The notes under the pieces were generated by a model. That model made no database searches. It was not told the origin of the DNA and saw nothing but the letters and a program-made list of their open reading frames with translations. The position numbers and the translations under genes are program-made. This document shows positions 41,856 through 50,261 of a stretch of DNA of 64,000 bases, in pieces. Source of the stretch: Kitasatospora sp. NBC_01250 (GTDB lineage Bacteria; Actinomycetota; Actinomycetes; Streptomycetales; Streptomycetaceae); contig NZ_CP108476.1 in assembly GCF_036226465.1 (NCBI RefSeq), positions 434,001-498,000 of the forward strand, read 5' to 3'. Every line of letters starts with the position of its first letter. Position 1 is the stretch's first letter.

Positions 41856-42047
41856 CCGTCCTCCTCGGGCGGTCGTGGAGCTCGACGGGTCCCGTCAGGA
41901 TCCGGTCAGCCGATTATGGCGATACCGCCCAGGAGTTGCGAGGAGGCCCGGAACCTGATCCTTCTGGCGGCCGGTCAGGTCCAAGTGTGAGGAAATGCCC
42001 ATGCTGCCCTCAGACTGCTCAAAGCGGCGCTGCCTAGCGTCGTGGGC

Positions 42048-43115
42048 ATGTCGATGCGAAGTGTCTCCCTGCCGAGGTGGCTGAGCCCGGTCAGCGTCCT
42101 CGCCGCCGCGGCGCTCATCTCCGCGCCGTTGCAAGGGCATTTCCGTTCTGCCGAGAGTCGCCCGAGAATGTCCGCCGTGGCCGACTCGACCTCCTCCCCC
42201 GCCTCCGCGCGCCCGTCGGTGCCCGCGTCCGTGCCTGCGAAGCCCTCCGCCGGGCCTTCGACGCCACCGTCGGCGCAGCCCTCGCCGAGCGCCCCGGCCG
42301 GCCCGACCGCCCCCACCGCTCCGGTCAGCGCGACCACCCCCGCCTCACCCACCACACCCACCACACCCGCCGCCCCGGTCGCCCCGGTCGCCCCGGTCGC
42401 CCCGGTCGCCGACGCCGCGCTGAGCAGCGCCGTCGCCCAGGCCGGCGGCGCCGTCTCGGTCTCGGTCACCGACCTGAGCACCGGACAGTCGCTCAGCTAC
42501 GGCGCACCCGGGCACGGCTTCGCCACCGCCAGCATCGTCAAGGTGGACATCCTGGCCACGCTGCTGCTCCAGGCCCAGGACCAGGGCGCCACGCTGACCG
42601 CCGCGCAGCAGAGCCTCGCCACCGCGATGATCGAGAACAGCGACAACGACTCCGCGACCGCCCTGTGGAACGAGATCGGCCAGGACAGCGGCCTGAACGC
42701 GGCGAACGCCCGGTTCGGGCTGACCGCCACCTCGGGCGGCACGGACGGCTACTGGGGCCTCACCTCGACCACCGCCGACGACCAGGTGCGGCTGCTGCGC
42801 CAGGTCTTCACCGGCGACTCCCTCCTCTCGGCCGCCTCGCGCAGCTACCTCCAGGGGCTGCTCGACCAGGTGGAGAGCGACCAGCGGTGGGGCGTGAGCG
42901 CGGCGGCGAGCGGCAGCGACTACGCGGTGAAGAACGGCTGGCTGCCGCGGTCGGACACCGGCCTGTGGGTGATCAACAGCATCGGGACGGTCCAGCGGAA
43001 CGGGCACGAACTGCTGATCGCGGCGCTCTCGGACGGCAATCAGAGCGAGTCGGACGGGATCTCCCTGGTGCAGTCGGTGGCCCAGGCAGCGGCCGGCTCA
43101 CTGGCCGGGGGCTGA
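42048..43115 (+). CDS. Beta-lactamase-fold (class A-like) secreted serine hydrolase
   Basis: A 355-residue exported protein. After a signal peptide (core SVLAAAALISAP) comes a 75-residue Pro/Ala/Thr/Ser linker that includes four 9-bp repeats coding APV. The enzyme part has the S-x-x-K motif S162-I-V-K165, the SDN loop S198-D-N in IENSDNDSA, and K295-N-G in place of K-T-G. The glutamate of the omega loop of class A enzymes is not obvious, so it may be a D,D-peptidase-like or inactive relative. TAGCGT (42035-42040) ends seven bases before ATG 42048, without a ribosome site, so the mRNA is probably leaderless; a GTG at 42042 is too close to the box. Confidence 0.85.
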   Translation: MSMRSVSLPRWLSPVSVLAAAALISAPLQGHFRSAESRPRMSAVADSTSSPASARPSVPASVPAKPSAGPSTPPSAQPSPSAPAGPTAPTAPVSATTPASPTTPTTPAAPVAPVAPVAPVADAALSSAVAQAGGAVSVSVTDLSTGQSLSYGAPGHGFATASIVKVDILATLLLQAQDQGATLTAAQQSLATAMIENSDNDSATALWNEIGQDSGLNAANARFGLTATSGGTDGYWGLTSTTADDQVRLLRQVFTGDSLLSAASRSYLQGLLDQVESDQRWGVSAAASGSDYAVKNGWLPRSDTGLWVINSIGTVQRNGHELLIAALSDGNQSESDGISLVQSVAQAAAGSLAGG

Positions 43116-43247
43116 GTCCGGGCCCGGTGATGTCGGCCTACCGGCGACGTGACGGATGGTCCGATGAGAATTTCCTCGGCCCGCCCTGGTAGCTTTCCAG
43201 CCAGTTTGTGTGGCTCCCTCGGCCACCACCTGCTTGAAAGTAGACTC

Positions 43248-44069
43248 GTGCGTACCAGCCCCTCCTTCAAGATCGCTCTCGCCTGCACGGCGCTCACACT
43301 CGGCCTCACGGCCTGCGGTTCCGACAAGGGCGCCGCCAAGTCCGCCGCGCCGGCACCGGCCTCGACACCTGCGATCGCCAGTTCGGCTGCACCGTCCGCT
43401 TCCGCTTCGCCGTCGCCGTCCGGGCCCGCCGACCTGTCGGCGTTGTCCGGCACCCAGGTCCTCCAGCAGGCCACCACGGCCCTGAAGGCGGCCAAGGCGG
43501 TCAAGATCGACATGAAGGGCACCGACGCCGGCGAGGCCCTCGCCATGAGCCTGTCGCTCGACACCCAGGGAAACTGCACCGGCAACATCAGCCTGGGCTC
43601 CAAGGGCTCCAGCGACATCGTCCGTGCCGGGCAGACGGTCTGGATGAAGCCGGACACGAAGTTCTGGACCACCATCGGCGGAGCCCACGGCGCCCAGGCG
43701 GCCGAGCTCTTCAAGGGCCGCTGGCTCACCGGTGTGACGAGCGACTCCGACCTCAAGGACATGGCGGACTTCTGCGATCTCACCCAGCTCACCAGTGAGA
43801 TGACGACGGGCAACTCCTCGGTCACCAAGGGCAGCTCCGACACCCTGAACGGGCAGCCCACCCTCGTCCTGCACGTCACCGACAGCAGCGACGGCAGCAA
43901 GACCGACGTCTGGGTCGCCGCCCAGGGCCAGCCCTACCCGCTCCAGGCGATCTCCGACTCCGGTGACCACATGGTCTTCAGCAACTTCGGCGTCCCCGTC
44001 AACGTCCAGGCACCGCCGGCCGACAACGTGATCGACATCAGCAAGCTCCAGCAGCTCGCCACCGCCTGA
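43248..44069 (+). CDS. LppX/LprAFG-like lipoprotein
   Basis: A 273-residue lipoprotein. The signal peptide (SFKIALACTALTLGLTACG) ends in lipobox LTAC. A Pro/Ser/Ala linker is followed by an LppX_LprAFG/LolA-like domain: QVLQQATTALKAAKAVKID, LSLDTQGNCTGNISLG, TVWMKPDTKFWTTIGG, DVWVAAQGQPYPLQAI. Such proteins bind lipids in a deep pocket and move them across the envelope. The GTG at 43248 gives a signal peptide of normal length. An in-frame upstream ATG would lengthen it by about 25 residues. Confidence 0.88.
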   Translation: MRTSPSFKIALACTALTLGLTACGSDKGAAKSAAPAPASTPAIASSAAPSASASPSPSGPADLSALSGTQVLQQATTALKAAKAVKIDMKGTDAGEALAMSLSLDTQGNCTGNISLGSKGSSDIVRAGQTVWMKPDTKFWTTIGGAHGAQAAELFKGRWLTGVTSDSDLKDMADFCDLTQLTSEMTTGNSSVTKGSSDTLNGQPTLVLHVTDSSDGSKTDVWVAAQGQPYPLQAISDSGDHMVFSNFGVPVNVQAPPADNVIDISKLQQLATA

Positions 44070-44126
44070 GCCACCGTCCGAGGCACCGCCTCGGCCCCCG
44101 CCTCGGACAGACCCGCGCACCACTGG

Positions 44127-44164
44127 CCCCGGACCGATCCGCACCACGGCACACCGGTCCGGGG
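44127..44164. terminator. Hairpin after the lipoprotein gene
   Basis: 10-bp perfect stem (CCCCGGACCG at 44127-44136, complement 44155-44164) with an 18-nt loop, 58 bp after the stop codon. Confidence 0.75.
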
Positions 44165-44249
44165 TCGGTCGCGCGCGGCGGCATCGCTGCCGGCCGGCGA
44201 TCGCACGCAGACGATTCATTCTGGCTGATGCTCGCCGTAAGGTATGAAC

Positions 44250-45413
44250 GTGCAGCGGTTGCCTTACTCCGAATCAGGGCTCCACCGGGCCCGGTCGTTC
44301 ATGATCCTGGCCACCGGCCTCTACCGGGTCAGCCATCTGACCGGCGGCTTCCTCGTCGTGGCCCAGCACCAGCGGACCCAGCCCGCCGCCTGGGCCATCC
44401 TCGCCACCGCCGTGACCTGCACCGTTATGGTGCACGGCGGGGCGCTGCGCACCGGCGCCCTGGACCAGCGGCTGGTCTGGCTGGACGTCGTGGTCAGCGG
44501 CTGCCTGCTCCCGCTCGCGGCGCTCGCGCTGGGCGGCACGGGCGGCGCACGCGACCGGGCCGCCTGGGTCCTGCTGCTCGGCGGCTCCGCGGGCGCCACC
44601 GCGGCCGTCGCCTGTTCGGGGCGCCGACTGGTCGGCGCGCTGCTGTTGCTGAGCTTCGTTCACCTGAGCTGGCATCACCTGGCCCACTCCACACCGGCGA
44701 TCCTCGGCGGCGACCTCAACGCGCTCGCCTCCTCCGCCGCACTCGCCCTGGTCTTCTGGTGGTACCTGCGCCGCGAGGGCCGGCTGCTCGACGCCGCCAC
44801 CCGGCGGGCGCTGGCCGCCGAGGCCGAACGCGCCCGGTACGCCGAGCGCCTGGACCACCACCGCGCCCTGCACGACACCGTGCTCGCCACCCTCACCGTG
44901 ATCGCCACCGGCGGGGTGGACGCCAACGCCACCGGGGTGCGGGAGCGCTGCGCCCGGGACGCCGCCTACCTGCGCCGGCTGATCCAGCGCGGAGAGGAGC
45001 CCGAGGGCCCGCTGCCCGGCCTCCGGGAGGACCCCGGGATCGGCGCCGCCCTCGAACGGACGGTCCGCTCCGCCGAGGACCTGGGACTGACCGTCACCAC
45101 CCAGTACCGGGCGCTGCCCGAACTGCCCGGCGAGGTGGCCACCGCACTGGCCGCCGCGACCGGCGAGGCGCTCACCAACGTGATCCGCCACGCCGGGACC
45201 CGCCGCGCCTACCTCACCGCCACCGGAGCAACGGGCGGCGGGGTCCGGATCACCGTGGCCGACCAGGGCAGCGGCTTCGACCCGTCGCGCACCGGCGCCG
45301 GCTTCGGACTGCGCCGCTCGGTGCACGCCCGGCTGCGCGAGGCCGGCGGCATGGCCGCCGTCGACAGCGCACCGGGCGAGGGCACCTGCGTGGAGCTGCG
45401 GTGGCCCGCGTGA
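44250..45413 (+). CDS. Sensor histidine kinase, divergent HisKA-type
   Basis: A 387-residue kinase with about five membrane helices in the first 170 residues. The phospho-acceptor region is ERLDHHRALHDTVLATLTV (His in LHDTVL, a reduced HisKA_3-like box), and the ATPase motifs are EALTNVIRHAG and VADQGSGFDPS with AGFGLRRSV. TAAGGT (44238-44243) ends six bases before the GTG at 44250. That GTG is a better start than the ATG two codons upstream, which would lie too close to the box. Its stop overlaps the response-regulator start. Confidence 0.9.
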   Translation: MQRLPYSESGLHRARSFMILATGLYRVSHLTGGFLVVAQHQRTQPAAWAILATAVTCTVMVHGGALRTGALDQRLVWLDVVVSGCLLPLAALALGGTGGARDRAAWVLLLGGSAGATAAVACSGRRLVGALLLLSFVHLSWHHLAHSTPAILGGDLNALASSAALALVFWWYLRREGRLLDAATRRALAAEAERARYAERLDHHRALHDTVLATLTVIATGGVDANATGVRERCARDAAYLRRLIQRGEEPEGPLPGLREDPGIGAALERTVRSAEDLGLTVTTQYRALPELPGEVATALAAATGEALTNVIRHAGTRRAYLTATGATGGGVRITVADQGSGFDPSRTGAGFGLRRSVHARLREAGGMAAVDSAPGEGTCVELRWPA

Positions 45414-46075
45414 TCACGGTCGCGGTGGTGGACGACGACCGGATGCTGCTGGACGGCATGCGCTGCTGGCTGCGCCAGGCGCCGGGCCTGCAAGTGACCG
45501 CGGTCGCCGCCACGGTCTCCGGGCTGCTGGACCAGGCCCCGGCGCGACCGGCGCCGCCGGCGCCGCCGGCGCCTCCCGCCGACGTGGTGCTGCTCGACCT
45601 CGTGCTGCGGGACGGCTCGCTGCCGGCTCAGAACATCCGCCGGCTGCGCGCGGCGGGCAGCCGGGTCCTGGTGATCAGCACGGTGCCGGACCGCCACCGG
45701 ATCCTGGCCGCCCTCACCGCCGGCGCCGACGGCTACCTGACCAAGGACAACGACCTGCCCGCCCTGGTCGCCGCGATCGAGCAGATCGCCGCCGGCGGCA
45801 GCGCCCACTCCCCCGAGCTCGCCTTCGCCTGCGCCCACGACGACCGCCCCGACCGCCCCCGGCTCGCCCCGCGCGAACTCCAGGTGCTGCTCGACTACGC
45901 CTCCGGACTCACCCTCAAGTCCGCCGCCCGCCGGGCCGGCATCACCCCCAACACCGCCAAGGACTACCTGGACCGGGTCAAGGCCAAGTACCAGCAGGCG
46001 GGGCGACCCACGTACACCAAGACCGACCTGGCCCACCGGGTCCGCGAGGACGGGCTGGACGCGCTGCACCGCTGA
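45410..46075 (+). CDS. Response regulator with LuxR-like HTH and PAPP insert
   Basis: A 221-residue regulator. The receiver opens ITVAVVDDDRMLLDGM, the phospho-Asp is in VVLLDLVLRDG, and the helix-turn-helix is LAPRELQVLLDYASGLTLK to ITPNTAKDYLDRVKAKY. A run RPAPPAPPAPPA lies in the receiver before the phosphorylated strand. It stems from GCGCCGCCG-type DNA repeats and is not part of the usual fold. GTG at 45410 overlaps the kinase stop (GTGA), and the pair is co-translated. Confidence 0.92.
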   Translation: MITVAVVDDDRMLLDGMRCWLRQAPGLQVTAVAATVSGLLDQAPARPAPPAPPAPPADVVLLDLVLRDGSLPAQNIRRLRAAGSRVLVISTVPDRHRILAALTAGADGYLTKDNDLPALVAAIEQIAAGGSAHSPELAFACAHDDRPDRPRLAPRELQVLLDYASGLTLKSAARRAGITPNTAKDYLDRVKAKYQQAGRPTYTKTDLAHRVREDGLDALHR

Positions 46076-46204
46076 GCCTCTGCCCTGCGAAACGCCCGGT
46101 GGCGCGCCGGCCCGGCTCAAGCCCCCCGAACAGGTGGCGGCGCGCCCCCGGGCACGGTCGCTAGCGTCGCGCACAGCCAAGCGAACGCGAGAACGAGGGT
46201 TCCC

Positions 46205-47008
46205 ATGCAATCCATAAGGTCCGTGAAGTCCCTGAAATCCATCGGCATGTGGCTGGGCCGACTGCTGTCCGCTCTCACCCTGCTGGCCGGTGGGGTGGTC
46301 TTCTTCGCCGGCGCCGCCCAGGCCGCCTCGGTGTGCGGCAGCGTCCCGGTGCCGCCCGGCTACGTGATCGTCTCGGAGACCCTGACCAGCAGCTGTACCG
46401 GCGGCTACCTGACCGAGACCATCCAGCCCCCGTCCAACGGGCTGCAGATCTGCGAGAACGGCCCGGTCCCCAGCCCCTACGTGATCACCTCCAACTTCAC
46501 CACCAGCAGCTGCGGCCCCTACCAGGCCGGACGGATCACCACCGCCACCAACGGCATCCAGATCTGCGGCAACTCGCCCATCCCGACGGGCTTCGCGATC
46601 ACCAGCGAGGGGCCGAACAGCGCCTGCGCCCAGGACTACGCCGAGGTGCTGCACACCATCTCCAACGGCATGCAGATCTGCGGCAACTCGCCCATCCCGG
46701 CCGGTTACGCGATCACCGCGAACTACCAGAACGCGGCCTGCGGCATCTACCTGGCCGCCAACATCAACGCCGCCTCCAACGGCATGCAGTTCTGCGGCAA
46801 CTCGCCCGTTCCCGCCGGCTACGTGATCACCGCGAACTACCAGATCAGCTCCTGCGGCATGTACCTGGGCGGCCGGCTGAGCACCGTCTACAACGGCATC
46901 ACCGCCTGCGCCGACTCGCCCACCCCGCCCGGCTACTGGGTCGCTGCCACCGGCATCCAGAACGCCGGCTGCGGGATGTACCTGGCGGAGGTGCTGCGCA
47001 ACAGCTGA
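46205..47008 (+). CDS. Secreted protein made of six 38-residue cysteine repeats
   Basis: A 267-residue exported protein. A signal peptide (MQSIRSVKSLKSIGMWLGRL, then a hydrophobic core ending AAQAA) is followed almost entirely by six repeats of about 38 residues. Each has C-x-x-x-(P/S)-(V/I/T)-P-x-x-(Y/F)-x-I at the start and a second Cys about 20 residues later, followed by a loop ending in NG (for example ICGNSPIPAGYAITANYQ). There are two cysteines per repeat, presumably disulfide-bonded. No enzyme motif is present. A TAGCGT promoter box (46162-46167) and a GAGGG ribosome site precede the ATG. Possibly a carbohydrate- or wall-binding protein; function unknown. Confidence 0.85.
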   Translation: MQSIRSVKSLKSIGMWLGRLLSALTLLAGGVVFFAGAAQAASVCGSVPVPPGYVIVSETLTSSCTGGYLTETIQPPSNGLQICENGPVPSPYVITSNFTTSSCGPYQAGRITTATNGIQICGNSPIPTGFAITSEGPNSACAQDYAEVLHTISNGMQICGNSPIPAGYAITANYQNAACGIYLAANINAASNGMQFCGNSPVPAGYVITANYQISSCGMYLGGRLSTVYNGITACADSPTPPGYWVAATGIQNAGCGMYLAEVLRNS

Positions 47009-47249
47009 GCCCGCCGGCACACTCCGCCCCCGTCCCGGCCCCGCCATCCCCGCGGGGACCGGGACGCTCGCCGTCACGGTCCGCAGCGGACGCGACCACC
47101 TCCGTGCGCTGCCGGGGACAGGCACCGGCCGCATGGTCGACGGGCAGCCCCACTGCCCCCGTCCAACTCCGTTGACTACGGCCGAACGGTCGTGCAACGG
47201 TGAGGGAGCGCTCCTCGAACGAACCACCGGGAACCGGAGGAAGACCGCT

Positions 47250-48611
47250 GTGACCATAGGAAACGATCGCTCTCACGAGGCGATGGACCGCAGTTTGACG
47301 CCCGCTCAGCTCCACGCGTTCGAGGAGGAGTTCGCCGGCCGCCCGGCGAACCGGCTGATGCAGAACGCCGTCACGCAGACACCGGTGGACGACGTGGCGC
47401 TGGACCGGCGGATCCTCACCGCCATCGACCACTCGGTCTCCCACCACCTGGACGACTGGAAGGCCACCAACCAGAAGCAGAGCGGGCGCTGCTGGATGTT
47501 CGCCGGGCTCAACCTGCTGCGCGTCGGGGCCGCGCAGAAGCTGGGCGTGAAGGACTTCGAGTTCTCCCAGAACCACCTGCTCTGGTGGGACAAGTTCGAG
47601 CGGGCGAACCACTTCCTCGAGGCGGTCATCGAGACCACGGACCGCGACGTGGACGACCGCACCGTGGCGCACCTGCTGGAGGAGCCGATCAGCGACGGGG
47701 GCCAGTGGAACATGTTCGTGGCGCTGGTCGCCAAGCACGGCCTGGTGCCCAAGTCGGCGATGCCGGAGAGCATCAGCTCCTCCTCGACCCGGGCGATGAA
47801 CCGCGCGCTGCGCACCCTGCTCCGCCAGGGCGCCCGTGACCTGCGCGGGCAGGCCGGCGAAGGGGTCGAGGCGCAGCGCAAGACCAAGCGGGAGATCCTG
47901 GCCGCCGTCCACCGGGTGATCAGCATCCACCTCGGCACGCCGCCGCAGCGCTTCCTGTGGCAGTGGGAGGACAAGGACAAGGAGTTCCACCGCGACGGCT
48001 GGCTCACCCCGGCGGAGTTCGCCGCCTCGTACGTGCAGCTCCCGCTGGAGGAGTACGTCTGCCTGGTGCACGACCCGCGCGAGTCGAGCCCGGTGGGCCG
48101 CACCTTCACCGTCGAGTACCTGGGCAACGTCGTCGACGCCCCGCCGGTGGTCTACCTCAACGTGCGGATGGAGCTGCTGAAGCGGCTGGCCATGGAGTCG
48201 ATCGTCGGCGGCGAACCGGTCTGGTTCGGCTGCGACGTGACGAAGATGATGCGCGCGGACGCCGGCGTCTGGGACGCCGCCCTCTTCGACTACGCGGCCG
48301 TCTACGACACCGCCTTCACCATGGACAAGGCCGCCCGGCTGCTCCACCACGAGACGAGCATGACCCACGCGATGCTGCTCACCGGCGTCGACGTGCTGGA
48401 CGGCAGCCCGCGCCGCTGGCGGGTGGAGAACAGCTGGGGCGAGGAGAAGGCCGACAAGGGCTTCTGGACCATGAACGATTCGTGGTTCGGCGAGCACGTC
48501 TTCGAGATCGCCGTGCGCCGCTCCGCGCTGCCCCCGGAGCTGGTCGCCGCCCTCGACCAGCCGCCGATCGTGCTGCCCGCGTGGGACCCGATGGGCGCCC
48601 TCGCCGACTGA
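47250..48611 (+). CDS. pepC: Bleomycin hydrolase / aminopeptidase C (peptidase family C1)
   Basis: A 453-residue cysteine aminopeptidase, family C1B. The oxyanion glutamine and nucleophile are Gln75 and Cys81 in NQKQSGRCWMFAGLNLLR. The catalytic His is in MTHAMLLTGV (near residue 372), and the Asn in RWRVENSWGEE (near 393). The family forms hexameric barrels that trim peptides, and can inactivate bleomycin. GGAGG lies eight bases before the GTG start. The in-frame ATG far upstream would add unlike residues. It stands alone, and a hairpin follows. Confidence 0.96.
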   Translation: MTIGNDRSHEAMDRSLTPAQLHAFEEEFAGRPANRLMQNAVTQTPVDDVALDRRILTAIDHSVSHHLDDWKATNQKQSGRCWMFAGLNLLRVGAAQKLGVKDFEFSQNHLLWWDKFERANHFLEAVIETTDRDVDDRTVAHLLEEPISDGGQWNMFVALVAKHGLVPKSAMPESISSSSTRAMNRALRTLLRQGARDLRGQAGEGVEAQRKTKREILAAVHRVISIHLGTPPQRFLWQWEDKDKEFHRDGWLTPAEFAASYVQLPLEEYVCLVHDPRESSPVGRTFTVEYLGNVVDAPPVVYLNVRMELLKRLAMESIVGGEPVWFGCDVTKMMRADAGVWDAALFDYAAVYDTAFTMDKAARLLHHETSMTHAMLLTGVDVLDGSPRRWRVENSWGEEKADKGFWTMNDSWFGEHVFEIAVRRSALPPELVAALDQPPIVLPAWDPMGALAD

Positions 48612-48637
48612 ACACCGCCCGGGCCCCGGTCGCCGCC

Positions 48638-48660
48638 GCTCGCAGGCTCAGCCTGCGAGC
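48638..48660. terminator. Hairpin after pepC
   Basis: GCTCGCAGGCT (48638-48648) and AGCCTGCGAGC (48650-48660) form an 11-bp perfect inverted repeat, in practice a 10-bp stem with 3-nt loop, 27 bp after the stop. Confidence 0.85.
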
Positions 48661-48865
48661 GCGCGCACCCGGCCCGGGTCCGGGTACGGCCGGGCCCCTC
48701 GACCTCGCTCCGTGCGGGGGCGCCGGGCGGAGCGCTCGCCCGTGGAAGCGGGCAGCGACACCCCGGCCGCCCGGGTGCGGTTCGAGGTGTGGGAGGGTCA
48801 GAGCCCGTTGCCCACACCGGTCATGCGGCATCGAGCCGTGTGGCCGGAGGATCAGGAGCCGTTGC

Positions 48866-49402
48866 ATGCCCGATGAGATCACGCTGCGCCCCGTCACCGC
48901 CGACGATCTCGATCTGTTCGAGCAGGAGTTCAGCGGACCGCAGGGTGCCGGCCCCTACCAGTGGTTCGGCTTCCACTCGCCGGCCGGCCTGCGCCGCCGC
49001 TTCGCCGAGACCGGCCTGCTCGGCCCCGAGGGCGGGGTGCTCAGCGTCGCCGAGAAGGAGGTGACGGTGGGCCGGGTCGAGTGGTTCCCCGGCAGCTGGG
49101 GGCGGCCCGACACCTCCGCCTGCTGGACCCTGGCGATCGGCCTGATACCCGCCGCACACGGCCGCGGCACCGGAACCCGGGCCCAGCGGCTGCTGGCCGA
49201 GTACCTCTTCGACCACACCAGGGCCGAGCGCATCCAGGCCTGGACCGACTGCGCCAACCTCGCCGAGCAGCGTGCCCTGGAGAAGGCCGGCTTCGTGCGC
49301 GAGGGCGTACTGCGCTCCGCGCAGTGGCGCGGCGGGCAGTGGCACGACCAGGTGATCTTCTCCATGCTCCGCGCCGAGCTGACCGCCGGCGACCCGAGCT
49401 GA
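48866..49402 (+). CDS. GNAT acetyltransferase, RimJ/RimL type
   Basis: A 178-residue acetyltransferase. ITLRPVTADDLDLFEQEFSG is the N-terminal pattern; LIPAAHGRGTGTRAQRLLAE holds the acetyl-CoA loop (G-R-G-T-G); TDCANLAEQRALEKAGFVRE is the conserved C-terminal segment. The target is unknown. AGGAG precedes the ATG. The stop codon lies inside a 20-bp gap before the next, leaderless gene. Confidence 0.92.
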   Translation: MPDEITLRPVTADDLDLFEQEFSGPQGAGPYQWFGFHSPAGLRRRFAETGLLGPEGGVLSVAEKEVTVGRVEWFPGSWGRPDTSACWTLAIGLIPAAHGRGTGTRAQRLLAEYLFDHTRAERIQAWTDCANLAEQRALEKAGFVREGVLRSAQWRGGQWHDQVIFSMLRAELTAGDPS

Positions 49403-49422
49403 GCAAGGGCTACGATCCGCCC

Positions 49423-50157
49423 GTGCGACACGCCGAGTTCCGCGACTCCCGCCTCGTGGCGGTCTACGACGCCGAGTGCCCGTGGTCGCGAGAAGACGAC
49501 TTCTTTCTCTCCGTCGTCCGGGAGACCCCGGCCGCCCGGGTGCTCGACCTTGGCTGTGGCACGGGCCGACTCGCCCTCGGCATGGCGGCGGCCGGCCACA
49601 TGGTGACCGGGGTCGATCCGGCATCGGCCTCACTGGACGCGGCTCGCGCCAAGCCCGGCTCCGAGCAGGTGACCTGGATCGAGGGCACCTCGTCGGCCCT
49701 TCCTGCGGCAGCGTTCGAGGTGGCGGTCATGACCAGCCACGTCGCCCAGTTCTTCGTGGCGGACGACCACTGGGCAGGCGCCCTTGCCGACCTCAGGCAC
49801 TCTCTGGTGCCGGGTGGTCGGCTGGTGTTCGATGCGCGCGATCCGCGGGCCCGCCGGTGGGAGCGGTGGAATCCGGTCGACTCGCGACGCCGGATCGTGC
49901 TGCCGGACGGCCGTCCCGTCACGGCGTGGACCGAGGTGACCGCCGTCCAGGGCGGCGCGGTCAGCTTCACCCACCACTACGAGTTCTCCGACGGCGAGGA
50001 ACTGGTCAGCACCGCGACCCTCCGGTTTCGGACCGAGGCAGCCCTCCGCTCCTCCCTCCGGGACGCGGGCTACGCGGTCGAGCACGTCTACGGGGGCTGG
50101 AACCGCGAAGCCGTCGGTGCGGGAGATGGGGAGTTCCTCGTGGTCGCGCGCACGTGA
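49423..50157 (+). CDS. Class I SAM-dependent methyltransferase
   Basis: A 244-residue methyltransferase. Motif I is VLDLGCGTGRLALGMA, with the acidic end of strand 2 in VTGVDPASASLD. The later motifs are AVMTSHVAQFF and LVPGGRLVFDARDP. No extra domain identifies the substrate. TACGAT (49411-49416) ends six bases before the GTG at 49423, indicating a leaderless mRNA and a promoter inside the end of the upstream acetyltransferase region. Confidence 0.93.
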   Translation: MRHAEFRDSRLVAVYDAECPWSREDDFFLSVVRETPAARVLDLGCGTGRLALGMAAAGHMVTGVDPASASLDAARAKPGSEQVTWIEGTSSALPAAAFEVAVMTSHVAQFFVADDHWAGALADLRHSLVPGGRLVFDARDPRARRWERWNPVDSRRRIVLPDGRPVTAWTEVTAVQGGAVSFTHHYEFSDGEELVSTATLRFRTEAALRSSLRDAGYAVEHVYGGWNREAVGAGDGEFLVVART

Positions 50158-50210
50158 CGGGGGGATCGGGCCGACCGTCGGCTCTGCTCCTTCCAACTAT
50201 CATGACGACG

Positions 50211-50261
50211 ATGGCATCGGGTGGGCCGCGGTCCGCCGCGGGGAGGGACGGGGTCCGATGA
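50211..50261 (+). CDS. Short leader ORF (16 aa) overlapping the LysR start
   Basis: MASGGPRSAAGRDGVR, ending in TGA whose first two bases are shared with the LysR ATG (ATGA at 50258-50261). A -10-like TATCAT (50198-50203) ends seven bases before its ATG, so it would be the first codon of a leaderless mRNA. The LysR ribosome site (GGGAGGG) lies inside it. I infer a coupling or leader peptide. Confidence 0.5.
   Translation: MASGGPRSAAGRDGVR

Noticed and set aside
46205..47008. CRISPR-like array suggested by regular 114-bp periodicity
   Set aside because: The periodicity is at the protein level (38-aa coding repeats with signal peptide); units diverge at DNA level and there are no unique spacers or cas genes.
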